Assembly (NCBI RefSeq): GCF_025486315.1
Contig: NZ_JAOOPY010000001.1
Span: 496,001 to 560,000 of the forward strand
Reading direction: 5' to 3'
DNA: 64,000 nucleotides
Origin: Variovorax sp. N23
Lineage (GTDB): Bacteria; Pseudomonadota; Gammaproteobacteria; Burkholderiales; Burkholderiaceae_C
The translations under genes were made by a program, and so were the position numbers. This document shows positions 1-9,711 of this stretch, piece after piece (the first letter of the stretch is position 1; every line of letters starts with the position of its first letter). Under the pieces are notes generated by a model. It did no database searches and was not told where the DNA came from. It saw nothing but the letters and a program-made list of their open reading frames with translations.

Positions 1-606
1 ACGCCCGACCTGCCGGCGCTCGCCGCGGCCGCCGAGCGCTTCGTCGCGCGGCACGCCGGCGGGGTGCACGACCTGGTGCAGGCGCTCGACGACTTCATGG
101 CCATGGTGCGCGATGCGCGGCTATTCCTGCCCGCCGACCTGGCGCTGCTCTTCAAGGCGCTCGCGACGGCCGACGGCATGCTGCGGCGGCTCGACCCGGC
201 CATCGACCTGGTCGCGACGGTCGCGCCCCTGGTCCGGCGCGAAATGCTCGCGCGCTATTCCGCCGAGGAGATCGGCCGCCGCGGCAAGGCGGCTGCCGCG
301 CAGCTCTACGACGTGGCCGGCGAGGTGCCGCAGGTATTGCGGCTGGTGCTGCACCACCTCAAGCAGGGCAAGGTGCAGGCGGAGCTGGAGGTGAAGCATC
401 TCGACCGGGTGAGCGGTGCGATGGAGCGTGCGGCGACGCGGCTGGCCATCGCCATCGTGGCGGCGGCCTTCATCCTCGGCCTGGCCCCGCAGCTGCTGGC
501 GCTCGGGCCGACCTGGCGCGGCGTGCCGGTGTTCGGCCTGCTGGGGCTGGTGCTCGCGGTGGGCAGCCTGGTCGTGCTGCTGTGGAGCTTCCGCCGACGG
601 CGCTGA
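1..606 (+). CDS. AarF/UbiB-family atypical kinase, C-terminal part (5' truncated by window)
   Basis: The reading frame is open from base 1, so the true start lies upstream; 201 residues are visible. The C-terminus has a helical segment followed by two hydrophobic stretches (about residues 137-160 and 175-195 of the visible part) and a short Arg-rich tail ending RRRR. This layout is typical of ABC1/UbiB (AarF) atypical kinases linked to ubiquinone synthesis, which are anchored by two C-terminal helices. The kinase core is outside the window, so catalytic residues cannot be checked. Standalone AarF paralogues also exist, so no symbol is given. Confidence 0.7.
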   Translation, partial: TPDLPALAAAAERFVARHAGGVHDLVQALDDFMAMVRDARLFLPADLALLFKALATADGMLRRLDPAIDLVATVAPLVRREMLARYSAEEIGRRGKAAAAQLYDVAGEVPQVLRLVLHHLKQGKVQAELEVKHLDRVSGAMERAATRLAIAIVAAAFILGLAPQLLALGPTWRGVPVFGLLGLVLAVGSLVVLLWSFRRRR

Positions 607-622
607 GGGCATCGGCCGGCGC

Positions 623-664
623 TTGACGCGGATCAAGCGAACGTGAGCGCGTTGCTCCTACGCT
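623..664 (+). promoter_or_regulatory. FNR/Anr-type class II promoter for the PHA-efflux-acetate kinase run
   Basis: Bases 623-636 read TTGACGCGGATCAA, matching the FNR/Anr consensus TTGAT-N4-ATCAA at nine of ten specified positions. A -10-like TACGCT lies at 659-664, exactly 22 bp after the box. This puts the box near -41.5 relative to a start at about 671, the class II FNR geometry. The same box, spacing and -10 arrangement recurs at 14416 and 54780. The rest of the 607-762 gap shows no other feature. Confidence 0.72.
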
Positions 665-762
665 AGGGACGGTTGCGATGTCCGCTCTTCGAGACCGACG
701 GCGCGACCGACCTTCCGTTCACCCCCGTTTCGCGTCGACCGCGGAATCTTGAGGACCTGCGC

Positions 763-2499
763 ATGTCTGAGCCAACTCCACCTTCGCCTGTCACGCATCT
801 GGACACGGTGGCGCACGGCGCCCTGGCACGCCTGACCGGCGCGCTCTCTCCGGCATCGGCCCTGCTGGCCGGGCTGGACTGGGGCGCGCACCTCGCGGTG
901 TCGCCCGGTCGGCAATTGGCGCTGGCACAACTGGCCGGCGAACAGGCGCAGCAGCTCGTCCGCTATCTGCACGAATGCCTGCTGGCGGGCCCGGGCGAGG
1001 CGCGCGCGCTGGTCGAGCCCCCGGCCCGTGACCGCCGGTTCGCCGAGCCCGAATGGCGCCAGTGGCCCTTCAATCTCTGGCATCAGTCCTTCCTCCTGAC
1101 GCAGCAATGGTGGGACGCCGCCACGCACGGCATCGCCGGTGTCGAGAAGCACCACGAGAACGTGGTGGCCTTCTGCGCCCGCCAGTGGCTCGACATGCTC
1201 TCGCCAGGCAACCGCTTCCTCACCAACCCGACGGTGCTGCGCCGCACGATGGCGCAGGGCGGAATGAACCTGGTGCGCGGCATGCAGAACCTGGTCGAGG
1301 ATCTGTCGCGGCTCGCCGCCGGCACCGCGCCCGCCGGCACCGAGGACTTCCTCGTCGGGCGCGACGTGGCGGCCACGCCGGGGAAGGTCGTGCTGAAGAA
1401 CCGGGTGATGGAGCTGATCCAGTACGCGCCGACGACGGCCACCGTGCATGCCGAGCCGGTGCTCATCGTGCCGGCATGGATCATGAAGTACTACGTGCTC
1501 GACCTCTCGCCGTCGAATTCGCTGATCCGCTATCTGGTGGCGCAGGGGCACACGGTCTTCTGCATCTCGTGGAAGAACCCGGGCGTGGAGGAACGCGACC
1601 TGGGCATGGACGACTACCTGCAGTCCGGCTTCCAGGCCGCGCTCGATGCGGTCAATGCCATCGTGCCGCGGCAGCGCGTGCATGCCGTGGGCTACTGCCT
1701 GGGCGGCACGCTGCTGGCCATCGCGGCGGCCGCGATGGCGCGCGACGGCGACGATCGCCTGGCGTCGGCCACGCTGCTGGCGGCGCAGACCGACTTCAGC
1801 GAACCCGGCGAGCTGGGGCTCTTCATCGACGAGAGCCAGGTCAGCCTGCTCGAGGCACAGATGGCCGAGACCGGCTATCTCACGGCGGGCCAGATGGCCG
1901 GCGCCTTCCAGATGCTGCGCTCCTACGACCTGCTGTGGTCGCGCCTGGTCAACGAATACATGCTCGGCGACCGCGCCCCCATGAACGACCTGATGGCCTG
2001 GAACGCCGACGCGACGCGCATGCCCGCGAAGATGCATTCGCAGTACCTGCGCCGCCTGTTCCTGGACGACGATCTGAGCGAGGGGCGCTACCCGGTCGGC
2101 GGTCGGCCGGTGGCGCTCGGCGACATCGCGCTGCCGATCTTCATGGTCGGCACCGAGACGGACCACGTCGCGCCCTGGCGATCGGTGCACAAGCTGCACT
2201 TCCTCACGGCGACGGACATCACCTTCGTGCTGACCAGCGGCGGGCACAACGCCGGCATCGTCAGTCCGCCGGGCCATCCGCACCGCCACTACCGGATGCT
2301 TCGGCGCGAGGCTGGCGGCAGCTACGTCGCACCGGACGAGTGGCTCGCCGCCGCGCCGGACGTCGAAGGCTCCTGGTGGCCGGCGTGGCAGCAATGGCTC
2401 GCGGGGCGATCGGGCCGGCGGGTGAAGCCGCCGCGCATGGGTGCCACGGGCTACCCGCCGCTGGCCGATGCGCCGGGCAGCTACGTCCTGGAGAAATGA
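763..2499 (+). CDS. phaC: Class I-type poly(3-hydroxyalkanoate) synthase (PhaC-like)
   Basis: The 578-residue protein has the PhaC N-terminal domain followed by an alpha/beta-hydrolase fold. The lipase-like box GYCLGG holds the predicted nucleophile Cys312. Asp467 (in GTETDH) and His495 (in GGHNAG) complete a triad whose spacing is close to that of the Cupriavidus necator enzyme (Cys319, Asp480, His508). Such enzymes polymerise (R)-3-hydroxyacyl-CoA on granules in the cytoplasm. The ATG at 763 is preferred to the upstream in-frame GTG at 673 because conservation begins there and 673 falls at the predicted transcript start. It is the first gene behind the FNR-type promoter and lies one base from fabI. 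No phaA or phaB is adjacent, so it may be a secondary, oxygen-regulated PHA synthase paralogue. Confidence 0.85.
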   Translation: MSEPTPPSPVTHLDTVAHGALARLTGALSPASALLAGLDWGAHLAVSPGRQLALAQLAGEQAQQLVRYLHECLLAGPGEARALVEPPARDRRFAEPEWRQWPFNLWHQSFLLTQQWWDAATHGIAGVEKHHENVVAFCARQWLDMLSPGNRFLTNPTVLRRTMAQGGMNLVRGMQNLVEDLSRLAAGTAPAGTEDFLVGRDVAATPGKVVLKNRVMELIQYAPTTATVHAEPVLIVPAWIMKYYVLDLSPSNSLIRYLVAQGHTVFCISWKNPGVEERDLGMDDYLQSGFQAALDAVNAIVPRQRVHAVGYCLGGTLLAIAAAAMARDGDDRLASATLLAAQTDFSEPGELGLFIDESQVSLLEAQMAETGYLTAGQMAGAFQMLRSYDLLWSRLVNEYMLGDRAPMNDLMAWNADATRMPAKMHSQYLRRLFLDDDLSEGRYPVGGRPVALGDIALPIFMVGTETDHVAPWRSVHKLHFLTATDITFVLTSGGHNAGIVSPPGHPHRHYRMLRREAGGSYVAPDEWLAAAPDVEGSWWPAWQQWLAGRSGRRVKPPRMGATGYPPLADAPGSYVLEK

Positions 2500-2500
2500 G

Positions 2501-3265
2501 ATGAACACCACCTTGCAGGGCAAGAAGGGGCTGGTCGTCGGCATCGCCAACGCGCAGAGCATCGCCTGGGGCTGCGCACGCGCGTTCCGCGATGCCGGCG
2601 CCGAGCTGGCGGTGACCTGGTTCAACGACAAGGCGCGCCCGTATGTGGAGCCGCTGGCGCAGCAACTGCAGGCCCCCATCGCGCTGCCGCTGGACGTGGA
2701 GCAGCCCGGCCAGATGGAGGCCGTGTTCGCCGCCATCGAACAGCAGTGGGGGCGGCTCGACTTCGTGCTGCACTCCATCGCGTTCGCCCCCAAGAGCGAC
2801 CTGCACGGCCGCGTGACCGACAGTTCGCGCGAAGGCTTCGGCCGCGCCATGGACATCTCCTGCCATTCCTTCGCGCGCATGGCCCGGCTGGCCGAGCCGC
2901 TGATGAAAGACGGCGGCAGCCTGATGACCATGAGCTACGTCGGCGCCGAAGAGGTGATCCCCGACTACGGCCTGATGGGCCCGGTGAAGGCCGCGCTGGA
3001 GGCCAGCACGCGCTACATGGCGGCCGAACTCGGCCCCAAGGGCATCCGCGTCAACGCCGTTTCGCCCGGCCCGCTGGCCACGCGCGCGGCGTCGGGCATC
3101 CCGAACTTCGATGCGCTGCTCGACGAAGCCGTTCGGCGCGCGCCGCTGCGCCGGCGGGTCGACATCGCCGAGGTCGGCGCGCTGTGCGCCTTCCTGGCGA
3201 GCGACGCGGCCAAAGCCATGACCGGTGGCACACTGTATGTGGACGCCGGCTTCCACGTCCTGTGA
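2501..3265 (+). CDS. fabI: Enoyl-[ACP] reductase (NADH), FabI-type
   Basis: This 254-residue short-chain dehydrogenase relative has the FabI pattern rather than the classical YxxxK: Tyr156 and Lys163 in a Y-x6-K arrangement with the characteristic Met-Gly between them, the same numbering as E. coli FabI. The N-terminus has the FabI-type nucleotide-binding loop GIANAQSIAWG. The family reduces trans-2-enoyl-ACP in the last step of fatty acid elongation. The start is one base after the phaC stop, so the two are probably translated together. Co-transcription with a PHA synthase and a MaoC-phosphotransacetylase suggests an acyl-metabolism role under low oxygen. A separate housekeeping fabI elsewhere in the genome is likely. 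Confidence 0.85.
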   Translation: MNTTLQGKKGLVVGIANAQSIAWGCARAFRDAGAELAVTWFNDKARPYVEPLAQQLQAPIALPLDVEQPGQMEAVFAAIEQQWGRLDFVLHSIAFAPKSDLHGRVTDSSREGFGRAMDISCHSFARMARLAEPLMKDGGSLMTMSYVGAEEVIPDYGLMGPVKAALEASTRYMAAELGPKGIRVNAVSPGPLATRAASGIPNFDALLDEAVRRAPLRRRVDIAEVGALCAFLASDAAKAMTGGTLYVDAGFHVL

Positions 3266-3275
3266 ACCCGACCGC

Positions 3276-4700
3276 ATGCTGAAACCCACCGTTCTCGCCG
3301 CCGCGCTGCTGCTCGCCGGTTGCGCTTCCATGGCGCCCGGCTACCAGGCGCCGGCCTTGCCCGTGCCCGCGGCGTATCCCGCCGATGCCATGGCCGATCC
3401 CGCGGCCACGGCGGGGCGGCGCGCCGCCGCCGTGGACTGGCGCGAGCACTTCGCCGATCCGCGCCTGCAGCAGCTGATCGCGCAGGCGTTGCAGAACAAC
3501 CGCGACCTGCGCCTGGCCGCGCTGCGCGTGCAGGAGGCGCGCGCGGCCTACGGCATCCAGCGCGCCGAGCGCTTTCCCGTCGTCGGTGTCGGTGCCGACG
3601 CCAGCCGCGCCCGCGTCCCCGCGTCGCTCAGCACCACGGGCCGGGCCATGGTCGGCAGCCAGTACCAGGTGGCGCTGGGCGTCAATGCCTGGGAGATCGA
3701 CTTCTGGGGCCGCGTGCAGAGCCTGCAGGACGCCGCCCTGCAAAGCTACCTGGCCAGCGATGCGGCGCGGCGCGCGCTCACGCTCTCGCTGGTGGCCCAG
3801 GTGGCCGACGGCTACCTCCTGCTGCGCGAACTGGACGAGCGCCTGGTGCTGGCCCGCCGCAGCATCGCCACGCGCGCGGAATCGCTGCGCATCTTCACGC
3901 GCCGCTTCGAGGTCGGTTCGACCTCGCGGCTCGATCTAGCCCAGGTGCAGACCCTGTCCACCCAGGCCCGCGCGCTGGGCGCCCAGCTGGAACAGCAGCG
4001 CGCCGCGCAGGCCCATGCGCTGGCGCAGCTGGTCGGCGGCCCGGTCGACCTGACACCGGCGGCCACGCCGCTGGACGACGGTGCCGTGCTCCAGCCGCTG
4101 GACGCCGGCCTGCCTTCCGCATTGCTGGCCGACCGGCCCGACATCCTGGCGGCCGAGCACCGCCTGCGCGCGGCCAACGCCAACATCGGCGCCGCGCGCG
4201 CCGCCTTCTTCCCGCGCATCGCACTGACGACGAACGCAGGCGTGGCCAACGCCCAGCTCGACGCCCTGTTCGAGGGCGCCAGCCGGGCATGGACCTTCGC
4301 GCCCAGCATCTCGCTGCCGATCTTCGACGGCGGCGCTCGCAGGAACTCGCTGGACCTGGCCGAAGTGCGGCGCGACCTGGCCGTGGCCGACTACGAGAAG
4401 ACCGTGCAGGCCGCGTTCCGCGACGTGGCCGATGCGCTGTCGGCGCGCCAGTGGCTGGCCGAGCAGGTGCGCATCGGCACGGAAGGCCTGGCGGCCCAGG
4501 CCGAGCGCGCGCGCCTGGCCACGCTGCGCTACGACCATGGTGCGGCCGCGTTTCTCGAAGTGCTGGACGCGCAGCGCGACCTGCTCGCGGCCGAACAGTC
4601 GCTGGTGACGACGCGCCGTGCGCTGCTGTCGGCCCGCATCGGCCTGTATGCCGCGCTGGGCGGCGGCGCCCAGCACGTCGACGCCGCCGCCGCCCCCTGA
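3276..4700 (+). CDS. RND/ABC efflux outer-membrane lipoprotein (NodT/OprM family)
   Basis: The 474-residue protein starts with a lipoprotein signal peptide ending in the lipobox LLAGC. It then carries the two internally repeated outer-membrane efflux protein domains, with the family motif ANANIGAARAAFFPRIALT near residue 305. Members form trimeric TolC-like channels through the outer membrane. The gene lies 10 bp after fabI and is followed by a HlyD adaptor and ABC components, so it most likely supplies the exit duct of a tripartite ABC exporter rather than an RND pump. No RND inner-membrane gene is present. The substrate is unknown. Confidence 0.88.
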   Translation: MLKPTVLAAALLLAGCASMAPGYQAPALPVPAAYPADAMADPAATAGRRAAAVDWREHFADPRLQQLIAQALQNNRDLRLAALRVQEARAAYGIQRAERFPVVGVGADASRARVPASLSTTGRAMVGSQYQVALGVNAWEIDFWGRVQSLQDAALQSYLASDAARRALTLSLVAQVADGYLLLRELDERLVLARRSIATRAESLRIFTRRFEVGSTSRLDLAQVQTLSTQARALGAQLEQQRAAQAHALAQLVGGPVDLTPAATPLDDGAVLQPLDAGLPSALLADRPDILAAEHRLRAANANIGAARAAFFPRIALTTNAGVANAQLDALFEGASRAWTFAPSISLPIFDGGARRNSLDLAEVRRDLAVADYEKTVQAAFRDVADALSARQWLAEQVRIGTEGLAAQAERARLATLRYDHGAAAFLEVLDAQRDLLAAEQSLVTTRRALLSARIGLYAALGGGAQHVDAAAAP

Positions 4701-4713
4701 ATCCCCATCGGAC

Positions 4714-5793
4714 ATGTCCATGAATCCCGCTCTCAAGAAAAAACTGATCATTGCGGCCGTCGTGCTGGCCCTGGCCGCCGGCGGCTGGTATGTCTGGCAG
4801 AAGACGAAGAACAGCGGCCCCGGCGAGGGCTTCGTCAACGGCAACGGCCGCATCGAGGCCACCGAGATCGACGTCGCGGCCAAGCTCGGCGGCCGGCTGC
4901 AGGCCCTGCTGGTGGACGAAGGCGCCTTCGTCAAGGCCGGCCAGAAGCTGGCCGAGATGCAGGTCGACGTGCTGAACGCGCAGCGCGACGAAGCCCGCGC
5001 CCAGCACGCGCAGACACTGGCTGCCGTGGCCAGCGCCCGCGCCCAGGTCAGCGCGCGCGAGAGCGACCGTGCCGCCGCGCTGGCCGTGGTGGCGCAACGC
5101 GAGAGCGAGCTCGACGCCGCCCGGCGCCGGCTGGTGCGCTCGCAGACGCTGTCGGCCGAAGGCGCGTCATCCCTGCAGGAGCTCGACGACGACCGCGCCC
5201 GCGTGCGCAGCGCCGAGGCCGCGGTCACGGCCGCACGCGCCCAGGCCGCCGCCGGCCAGGCCGCCATCGACGCGGCGCGCGCCCAGGTCGCCGGGATGCA
5301 GTCGACCGTCGGCGCGGCCGAGGCCACCATCGCCCGCATCCAGGCCGACATCACCGACAGCGCATTGACGGCACCGCGCGATGGCCGGGTGCAGTACCGC
5401 GTGGCCCAGCCCGGCGAGGTGCTGGCCGCGGGCGGCAAGGTGCTGAACCTGGTCGACCTGTCGGACGTCTACATGACCTTCTTCTTGCCCGAGACCGTGG
5501 CCGGCCGCGTGGCGCTGGGCAGCGACGTGCGCATCGTGCTCGATGCCGCACCCGGCTTCGTGATTCCGGCCAAGGTGAGCTTCGTCGCCAGCACCGCGCA
5601 GTTCACGCCCAAGACGGTGGAAACCGCGAGCGAGCGGCAGAAGCTGATGTTCCGCGTGAAGGCACGGATCGATCCCCAGCTGCTGAAGAACAACCTGGCA
5701 CAGGTCAAGACTGGCCTGCCCGGCGTAGCCTGGCTCAAGCTCGACGACAAGGCCGAGTGGCCGGCCGAGCTGGTGGTGAAAGTGCCGCGGTGA
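4714..5793 (+). CDS. HlyD-family periplasmic adaptor (membrane fusion protein)
   Basis: This 359-residue protein has one N-terminal transmembrane helix (about residues 10-27) and a lipoyl half-motif around residues 50-85. A long Ala/Arg/Glu-rich coiled-coil hairpin follows (about 88-215), then a second lipoyl/beta-barrel segment containing [10 protein letters not shown]. It resembles the adaptors (YhiI-like) found with RbbA/YhhJ-type ABC exporters. The stop codon overlaps the next gene's GTG by 4 bp, which indicates translational coupling. An alternative start two codons downstream (4720) is equally possible. Confidence 0.85.
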   Translation: MSMNPALKKKLIIAAVVLALAAGGWYVWQKTKNSGPGEGFVNGNGRIEATEIDVAAKLGGRLQALLVDEGAFVKAGQKLAEMQVDVLNAQRDEARAQHAQTLAAVASARAQVSARESDRAAALAVVAQRESELDAARRRLVRSQTLSAEGASSLQELDDDRARVRSAEAAVTAARAQAAAGQAAIDAARAQVAGMQSTVGAAEATIARIQADITDSALTAPRDGRVQYRVAQPGEVLAAGGKVLNLVDLSDVYMTFFLPETVAGRVALGSDVRIVLDAAPGFVIPAKVSFVASTAQFTPKTVETASERQKLMFRVKARIDPQLLKNNLAQVKTGLPGVAWLKLDDKAEWPAELVVKVPR

Positions 5794-8546
5794 GCGATGT
5801 CGTCGCCCGCGTCGAGGGGCTGAGCCAGCACTACGGGAAGACCTGCGCGCTGGACGCCGTCACGCTGGACATCCCCGCCGGCTGCATGGTCGGGCTGATC
5901 GGCCCCGACGGCGTGGGCAAGTCCAGCCTGCTGGCGCTGCTGTCCGGCGCACGCGCCGTGCAGCAGGGCCGGGTGGAGGTGCTGGGCGGCGACATGGCGC
6001 GCAAGGCGCACCGCGACCGCGTATGCCCGCGCATTGCCTACATGCCGCAGGGCCTGGGCAAGAACCTCTACCCCACGCTGTCGGTCGAGGAGAACCTGCA
6101 GTTCTTCGCGCGCCTGTTCGGCCATGCGGCCGCCGAGCGACGCCGCCGCATCGACGACCTGACGCGCAGCACCGGCCTGCAGCCCTTCCTGGCGCGGCCG
6201 GCCGGCAAGCTCTCGGGCGGCATGAAGCAGAAGCTCGGCCTGTGCTGTGCGCTGATCCACGACCCCGACCTGCTGATCCTCGACGAGCCCACCACCGGTG
6301 TCGACCCGCTGGCGCGTGCGCAGTTCTGGGGGCTGATCGCGCGCATCCGCGCAGAGCGGCCGCACATGAGCGTCGTCGTCGCCACGGCGTACATGGACGA
6401 GGCGCAGGGTTTCGACTGGCTGATCGTGATGGACGAAGGCCGGGTGCTCGCCACCGGCACGCCGGCCGCGCTGCTCGAACGCACCGGCAGCGGCTCGCTC
6501 GAGAGCGCATTCATTCAGCTGCTGCCCGAGGACAAGAAGCGGGGCTACGCGCCGGTCGAGATCCCGCCGCTGCCGCAGGACGGGCAGGACGACATCGCGA
6601 TCGAGGCCCAGGACCTCACGATGCGCTTTGGCGACTTCACCGCCGTGGACCATGTGAACTTCCGCATCCGGCGCGGTGAGATCTTCGGCTTCCTGGGCTC
6701 CAACGGCTGCGGCAAGTCGACCACCATGAAGATGCTGACCGGCCTGCTGCCCGCCAGCGAGGGCCGGGCCTGGCTGTTCGGTCAGGAGGTCGACCCGAAG
6801 GATATCGACACGCGCCGCCGCGTCGGCTACATGTCGCAGGCCTTCTCGCTGTACGGCGAACTCACGGTGCGGCAGAACCTGGTGCTGCATGCGCGCCTCT
6901 TCCATGTGCCCGAGGCCGAACTGTCCGAGCGCGTGGACGACATGGTCCGGCGCTTCGACCTGGCCGAGGTGCTGGACAGCCTGCCCGAGAGCCTGCCGCT
7001 GGGCATGCGCCAGCGGCTGTCCCTGGCGGTGGCCATGGTGCACCGGCCCGAACTGCTGATCCTCGACGAGCCGACCTCGGGCGTGGACCCGGTCGCGCGC
7101 GACAACTTCTGGCGGCTGCTGATCGCGCTGTCGCGGCGTGACAGGGTCACCATCTTCATCTCCACGCACTTCATGAACGAAGCCGAGCGCTGCGACCGCA
7201 TGTCGATGATGCATGCGGGCAAGGTGCTCGACAGCGACACGCCGGCCCGGCTCGTGGCCAAGCGCGGTGCGCGCACCCTGGAAGAGGCTTTCATCGGCTA
7301 TCTGGTCGAAGCGGGCGGCGGCGCCGACCCGGCCGCTGCGGATGAAGCCGCGGCCGGCGGCAGGGCCGAAGCCGCCAGCCCCGGCGCATCGCCAGCCGCA
7401 GCGGCCTCGCACGCGCGGCCGCCGGCCTTCTCGCTGCAGCGCCTGATGAGCTACGTGTGGCGCGAGACGCTGGAGCTGCAGCGCGACCCGGTGCGCGCCA
7501 CGCTCGCGCTCGGCGGCTCGCTCCTCCTGATGTTCGTGATCGGCTTCGGCATCAGCCTGGACGTGGAGAACCTGCGCTACGCGGTGCTCGACCGCGACCA
7601 GAGCACCCTTAGCCAGGATTACACGCTGAACCTGTCGGGGTCGCGCTATTTCGTCGAGCAGCCGCCGATCGCCGACGACGCCGACATGGACCGCCGCATG
7701 CGAAGCGGCGAGCTCTCGCTGGCCATCGAGATCCCGCCGGGCTTCGGGCGCGACGCGCTGCGCGGGCGCCATGTGGAGGTCGGTGCGTGGATCGACGGCG
7801 CCATGCCGACGCGCGCGGAAACCGTGCTTGGCTACGTGCAGGGGCTGCACCAGCACTGGCTCGCGGAGCAGGCGCGCGCGCGCGGCATGGCGAGCGCCGC
7901 CTCGGTCGGTGTGCAGACACGCTTTCGCTACAACCCCGACGTGAAGAGCCTGCCGGCCATCGTGCCGGCGGTGATTCCGATGCTGCTGATGATGCTGCCG
8001 GCCATGCTCACCGCGCTGGCGGTGGTGCGCGAGAAGGAGCTGGGCTCCATCGTCAACCTGTACGTCACGCCGGTCACGCGCACCGAATTCCTGCTCGGCA
8101 AGCAGCTGCCGTACGTGGCGCTGGCCATGCTGAACTTCCTGCTGATGACCCTGCTGGCCGTCACCGCCTTCGGCGTGCCGATGAGCGGAAGTTTCCCCAC
8201 GCTGGCATTGGCGGCCTTCATCTTCAGCATTGTCTCCACCGGCATGGGGTTGCTGGCCTCGGCCGTCACGCGCAGCCAGATCGCCGCGATGTTCTTCGCG
8301 ATGATCGGCACGCTGATTCCGGCGACGCAGTTCGCCGGACTGATCCATCCGGTGTCATCGCTCGAAGGCGCCGGGCGCATCATCGGCGAGCTCTATCCGG
8401 CCAGCTACATGTTCACCATCAGCCGCGGGGTGTTCAGCAAGGCGCTCGGCCTGTCGGATCTGCGCGCGAGCTTCTGGCCGTTGCTGGCCTCGGTGCCGGT
8501 GATCCTCGGCGTTGCCGTCCTCCTCCTGAAGAAGCAGGAATCATGA
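5790..8546 (+). CDS. RbbA-type fusion: two ABC ATPase domains plus ABC-2 permease
   Basis: The 918-residue protein starts at a GTG overlapping the preceding stop. The first nucleotide-binding domain has Walker [10 protein letters not shown], signature LSGGMKQK and Walker [14 protein letters not shown]. The second has Walker [10 protein letters not shown] and Walker [14 protein letters not shown], but its signature is the altered LPLGMRQR. After a low-complexity Ala-rich linker (about residues 510-545) comes an ABC-2-type membrane domain with an N-terminal helix, a large periplasmic region and five to six further helices. This is the architecture of E. coli RbbA/YhiH. With the HlyD protein, the outer-membrane factor and the second permease it should form a tripartite exporter in the inner membrane. 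The substrate cannot be deduced. Confidence 0.88.
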   Translation: MSDVVARVEGLSQHYGKTCALDAVTLDIPAGCMVGLIGPDGVGKSSLLALLSGARAVQQGRVEVLGGDMARKAHRDRVCPRIAYMPQGLGKNLYPTLSVEENLQFFARLFGHAAAERRRRIDDLTRSTGLQPFLARPAGKLSGGMKQKLGLCCALIHDPDLLILDEPTTGVDPLARAQFWGLIARIRAERPHMSVVVATAYMDEAQGFDWLIVMDEGRVLATGTPAALLERTGSGSLESAFIQLLPEDKKRGYAPVEIPPLPQDGQDDIAIEAQDLTMRFGDFTAVDHVNFRIRRGEIFGFLGSNGCGKSTTMKMLTGLLPASEGRAWLFGQEVDPKDIDTRRRVGYMSQAFSLYGELTVRQNLVLHARLFHVPEAELSERVDDMVRRFDLAEVLDSLPESLPLGMRQRLSLAVAMVHRPELLILDEPTSGVDPVARDNFWRLLIALSRRDRVTIFISTHFMNEAERCDRMSMMHAGKVLDSDTPARLVAKRGARTLEEAFIGYLVEAGGGADPAAADEAAAGGRAEAASPGASPAAAASHARPPAFSLQRLMSYVWRETLELQRDPVRATLALGGSLLLMFVIGFGISLDVENLRYAVLDRDQSTLSQDYTLNLSGSRYFVEQPPIADDADMDRRMRSGELSLAIEIPPGFGRDALRGRHVEVGAWIDGAMPTRAETVLGYVQGLHQHWLAEQARARGMASAASVGVQTRFRYNPDVKSLPAIVPAVIPMLLMMLPAMLTALAVVREKELGSIVNLYVTPVTRTEFLLGKQLPYVALAMLNFLLMTLLAVTAFGVPMSGSFPTLALAAFIFSIVSTGMGLLASAVTRSQIAAMFFAMIGTLIPATQFAGLIHPVSSLEGAGRIIGELYPASYMFTISRGVFSKALGLSDLRASFWPLLASVPVILGVAVLLLKKQES

Positions 8547-9670
8547 AGCGTCACCTCGCCAACATCTACCGCCTGGGCGTCAAGGAGCTGTGGAGCCTGC
8601 TGCGCGACCCGGTCATGCTGATCCTGATCGGCTACACCTTCACGATCGCGGTCTACACCTCGGCCGCGGCGATGCCGGAGACGCTGAACAAGGCGGCGAT
8701 CGCCGTGGTGGACGAGGACGCTTCGCCGCTGTCGGCGCGCATCGTGTCGGCCTTCTATCCACCGCTGTTCACGACGCCGCGGCTGATCACGCAGCGCGAG
8801 ATGGACGCCGGCATGGACGCCGGCCGCTACACCTTCGTGCTGGTCATCCCCGCCGGGCTGCAGCGCGACGTGCTGGGCGGGCGCACGGCCGAACTGCAGC
8901 TCAACGTCGACGCGACGCGCATGAGCCAGGCCTTCAGCGGCAGCGGCTATGTGCAGCAGATGGTGCAGGGCGAGCTCAGCGAATTCGTGCAGCGCTACCG
9001 CGGCGGCACCACGCTGCCGGTGGACCTGGCGCTGCGGGCGCGCTTCAACCCGGGGCTGGAGCGGGCCTGGTTCGGCGCGCTGATGGAAATCATCAACAAC
9101 GTGACAATGGTGTCGATCATCCTGGCCGGCGCCGCGATCATCCGCGAACGCGAGCACGGCACCATCGAGCACCTGCTGGTCATGCCGGTGACGCCGGCCG
9201 AGATCATGCTGGCGAAGATCTGGTCGATGGGCGCCGTGGTGCTGGTCGCGGCCGCGCTGTCGCTGCAGTTCGTGGTGCGCGGGCTGCTGCAGGTGCCGGT
9301 CGATGGCTCGGTGCCGCTCTTTCTGGCCGGTGCCGCGCTGTGCCTGTTCGCCACGACCTCGATGGGCATCTACCTTGCGACGCTGGCACGCAGCATGCCG
9401 CAGTTCGGTCTGCTGATGATCCTCACGATGATTCCGCTGGAGATGCTCTCGGGCGGCATGACGCCGCGCGAGAGCATGCCCGAGGCCGTGCAGACCGTGA
9501 TGCTGCTGGCGCCGACCACCCACTTCGTCGAGCTGGGCCAGGCCATCCTGTACCGGGGCGCGGGCATCGAGGTCGTCTGGAAGCCGTTCGTCTGGCTGCT
9601 GGTCATCGGCGTCTCGCTGTTCGCGCTGTCCCTGCGGCGCTTCCGCAGGACCATCGCCCTGATGGCCTGA
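8543..9670 (+). CDS. ABC-2 type permease (YhhJ-like) of the same exporter
   Basis: This 375-residue protein has the ABC-2 topology: one N-terminal helix (about residues 20-42), an extracytoplasmic domain, then five helices in the C-terminal half including the motif [16 protein letters not shown]. It overlaps the RbbA-like gene by 4 bp (ATGA) and probably pairs with that protein's membrane domain as a heterodimer. The order outer-membrane factor, HlyD, RbbA-like, YhhJ-like matches known multidrug or unknown-substrate export cassettes. Confidence 0.87.
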   Translation: MKRHLANIYRLGVKELWSLLRDPVMLILIGYTFTIAVYTSAAAMPETLNKAAIAVVDEDASPLSARIVSAFYPPLFTTPRLITQREMDAGMDAGRYTFVLVIPAGLQRDVLGGRTAELQLNVDATRMSQAFSGSGYVQQMVQGELSEFVQRYRGGTTLPVDLALRARFNPGLERAWFGALMEIINNVTMVSIILAGAAIIREREHGTIEHLLVMPVTPAEIMLAKIWSMGAVVLVAAALSLQFVVRGLLQVPVDGSVPLFLAGAALCLFATTSMGIYLATLARSMPQFGLLMILTMIPLEMLSGGMTPRESMPEAVQTVMLLAPTTHFVELGQAILYRGAGIEVVWKPFVWLLVIGVSLFALSLRRFRRTIALMA

Positions 9671-9711
9671 ATGAATCCCCATCGTCGGCGCCGTGGCGCC
9701 CAGGAGTCCGC

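Noticed and set aside
658-2931. Very long minus-strand open frame opposite the phaC and fabI genes
   Set aside because: It is Arg/His/Gln-rich without recognisable motifs and mirrors real genes with intact active sites on the plus strand. High GC content leaves such antisense frames open; the same applies to the long frames opposite 5469-8348, 48946-51765 (beyond its C-terminal gene) and 58191-60788.
6955-7030. Altered ABC signature (LPLGMRQR) in the second ATPase domain of the RbbA-like fusion
   Set aside because: As far as I recall, this altered signature is usual for the second domain of RbbA/YhiH-type proteins, so it is a family trait, not damage.
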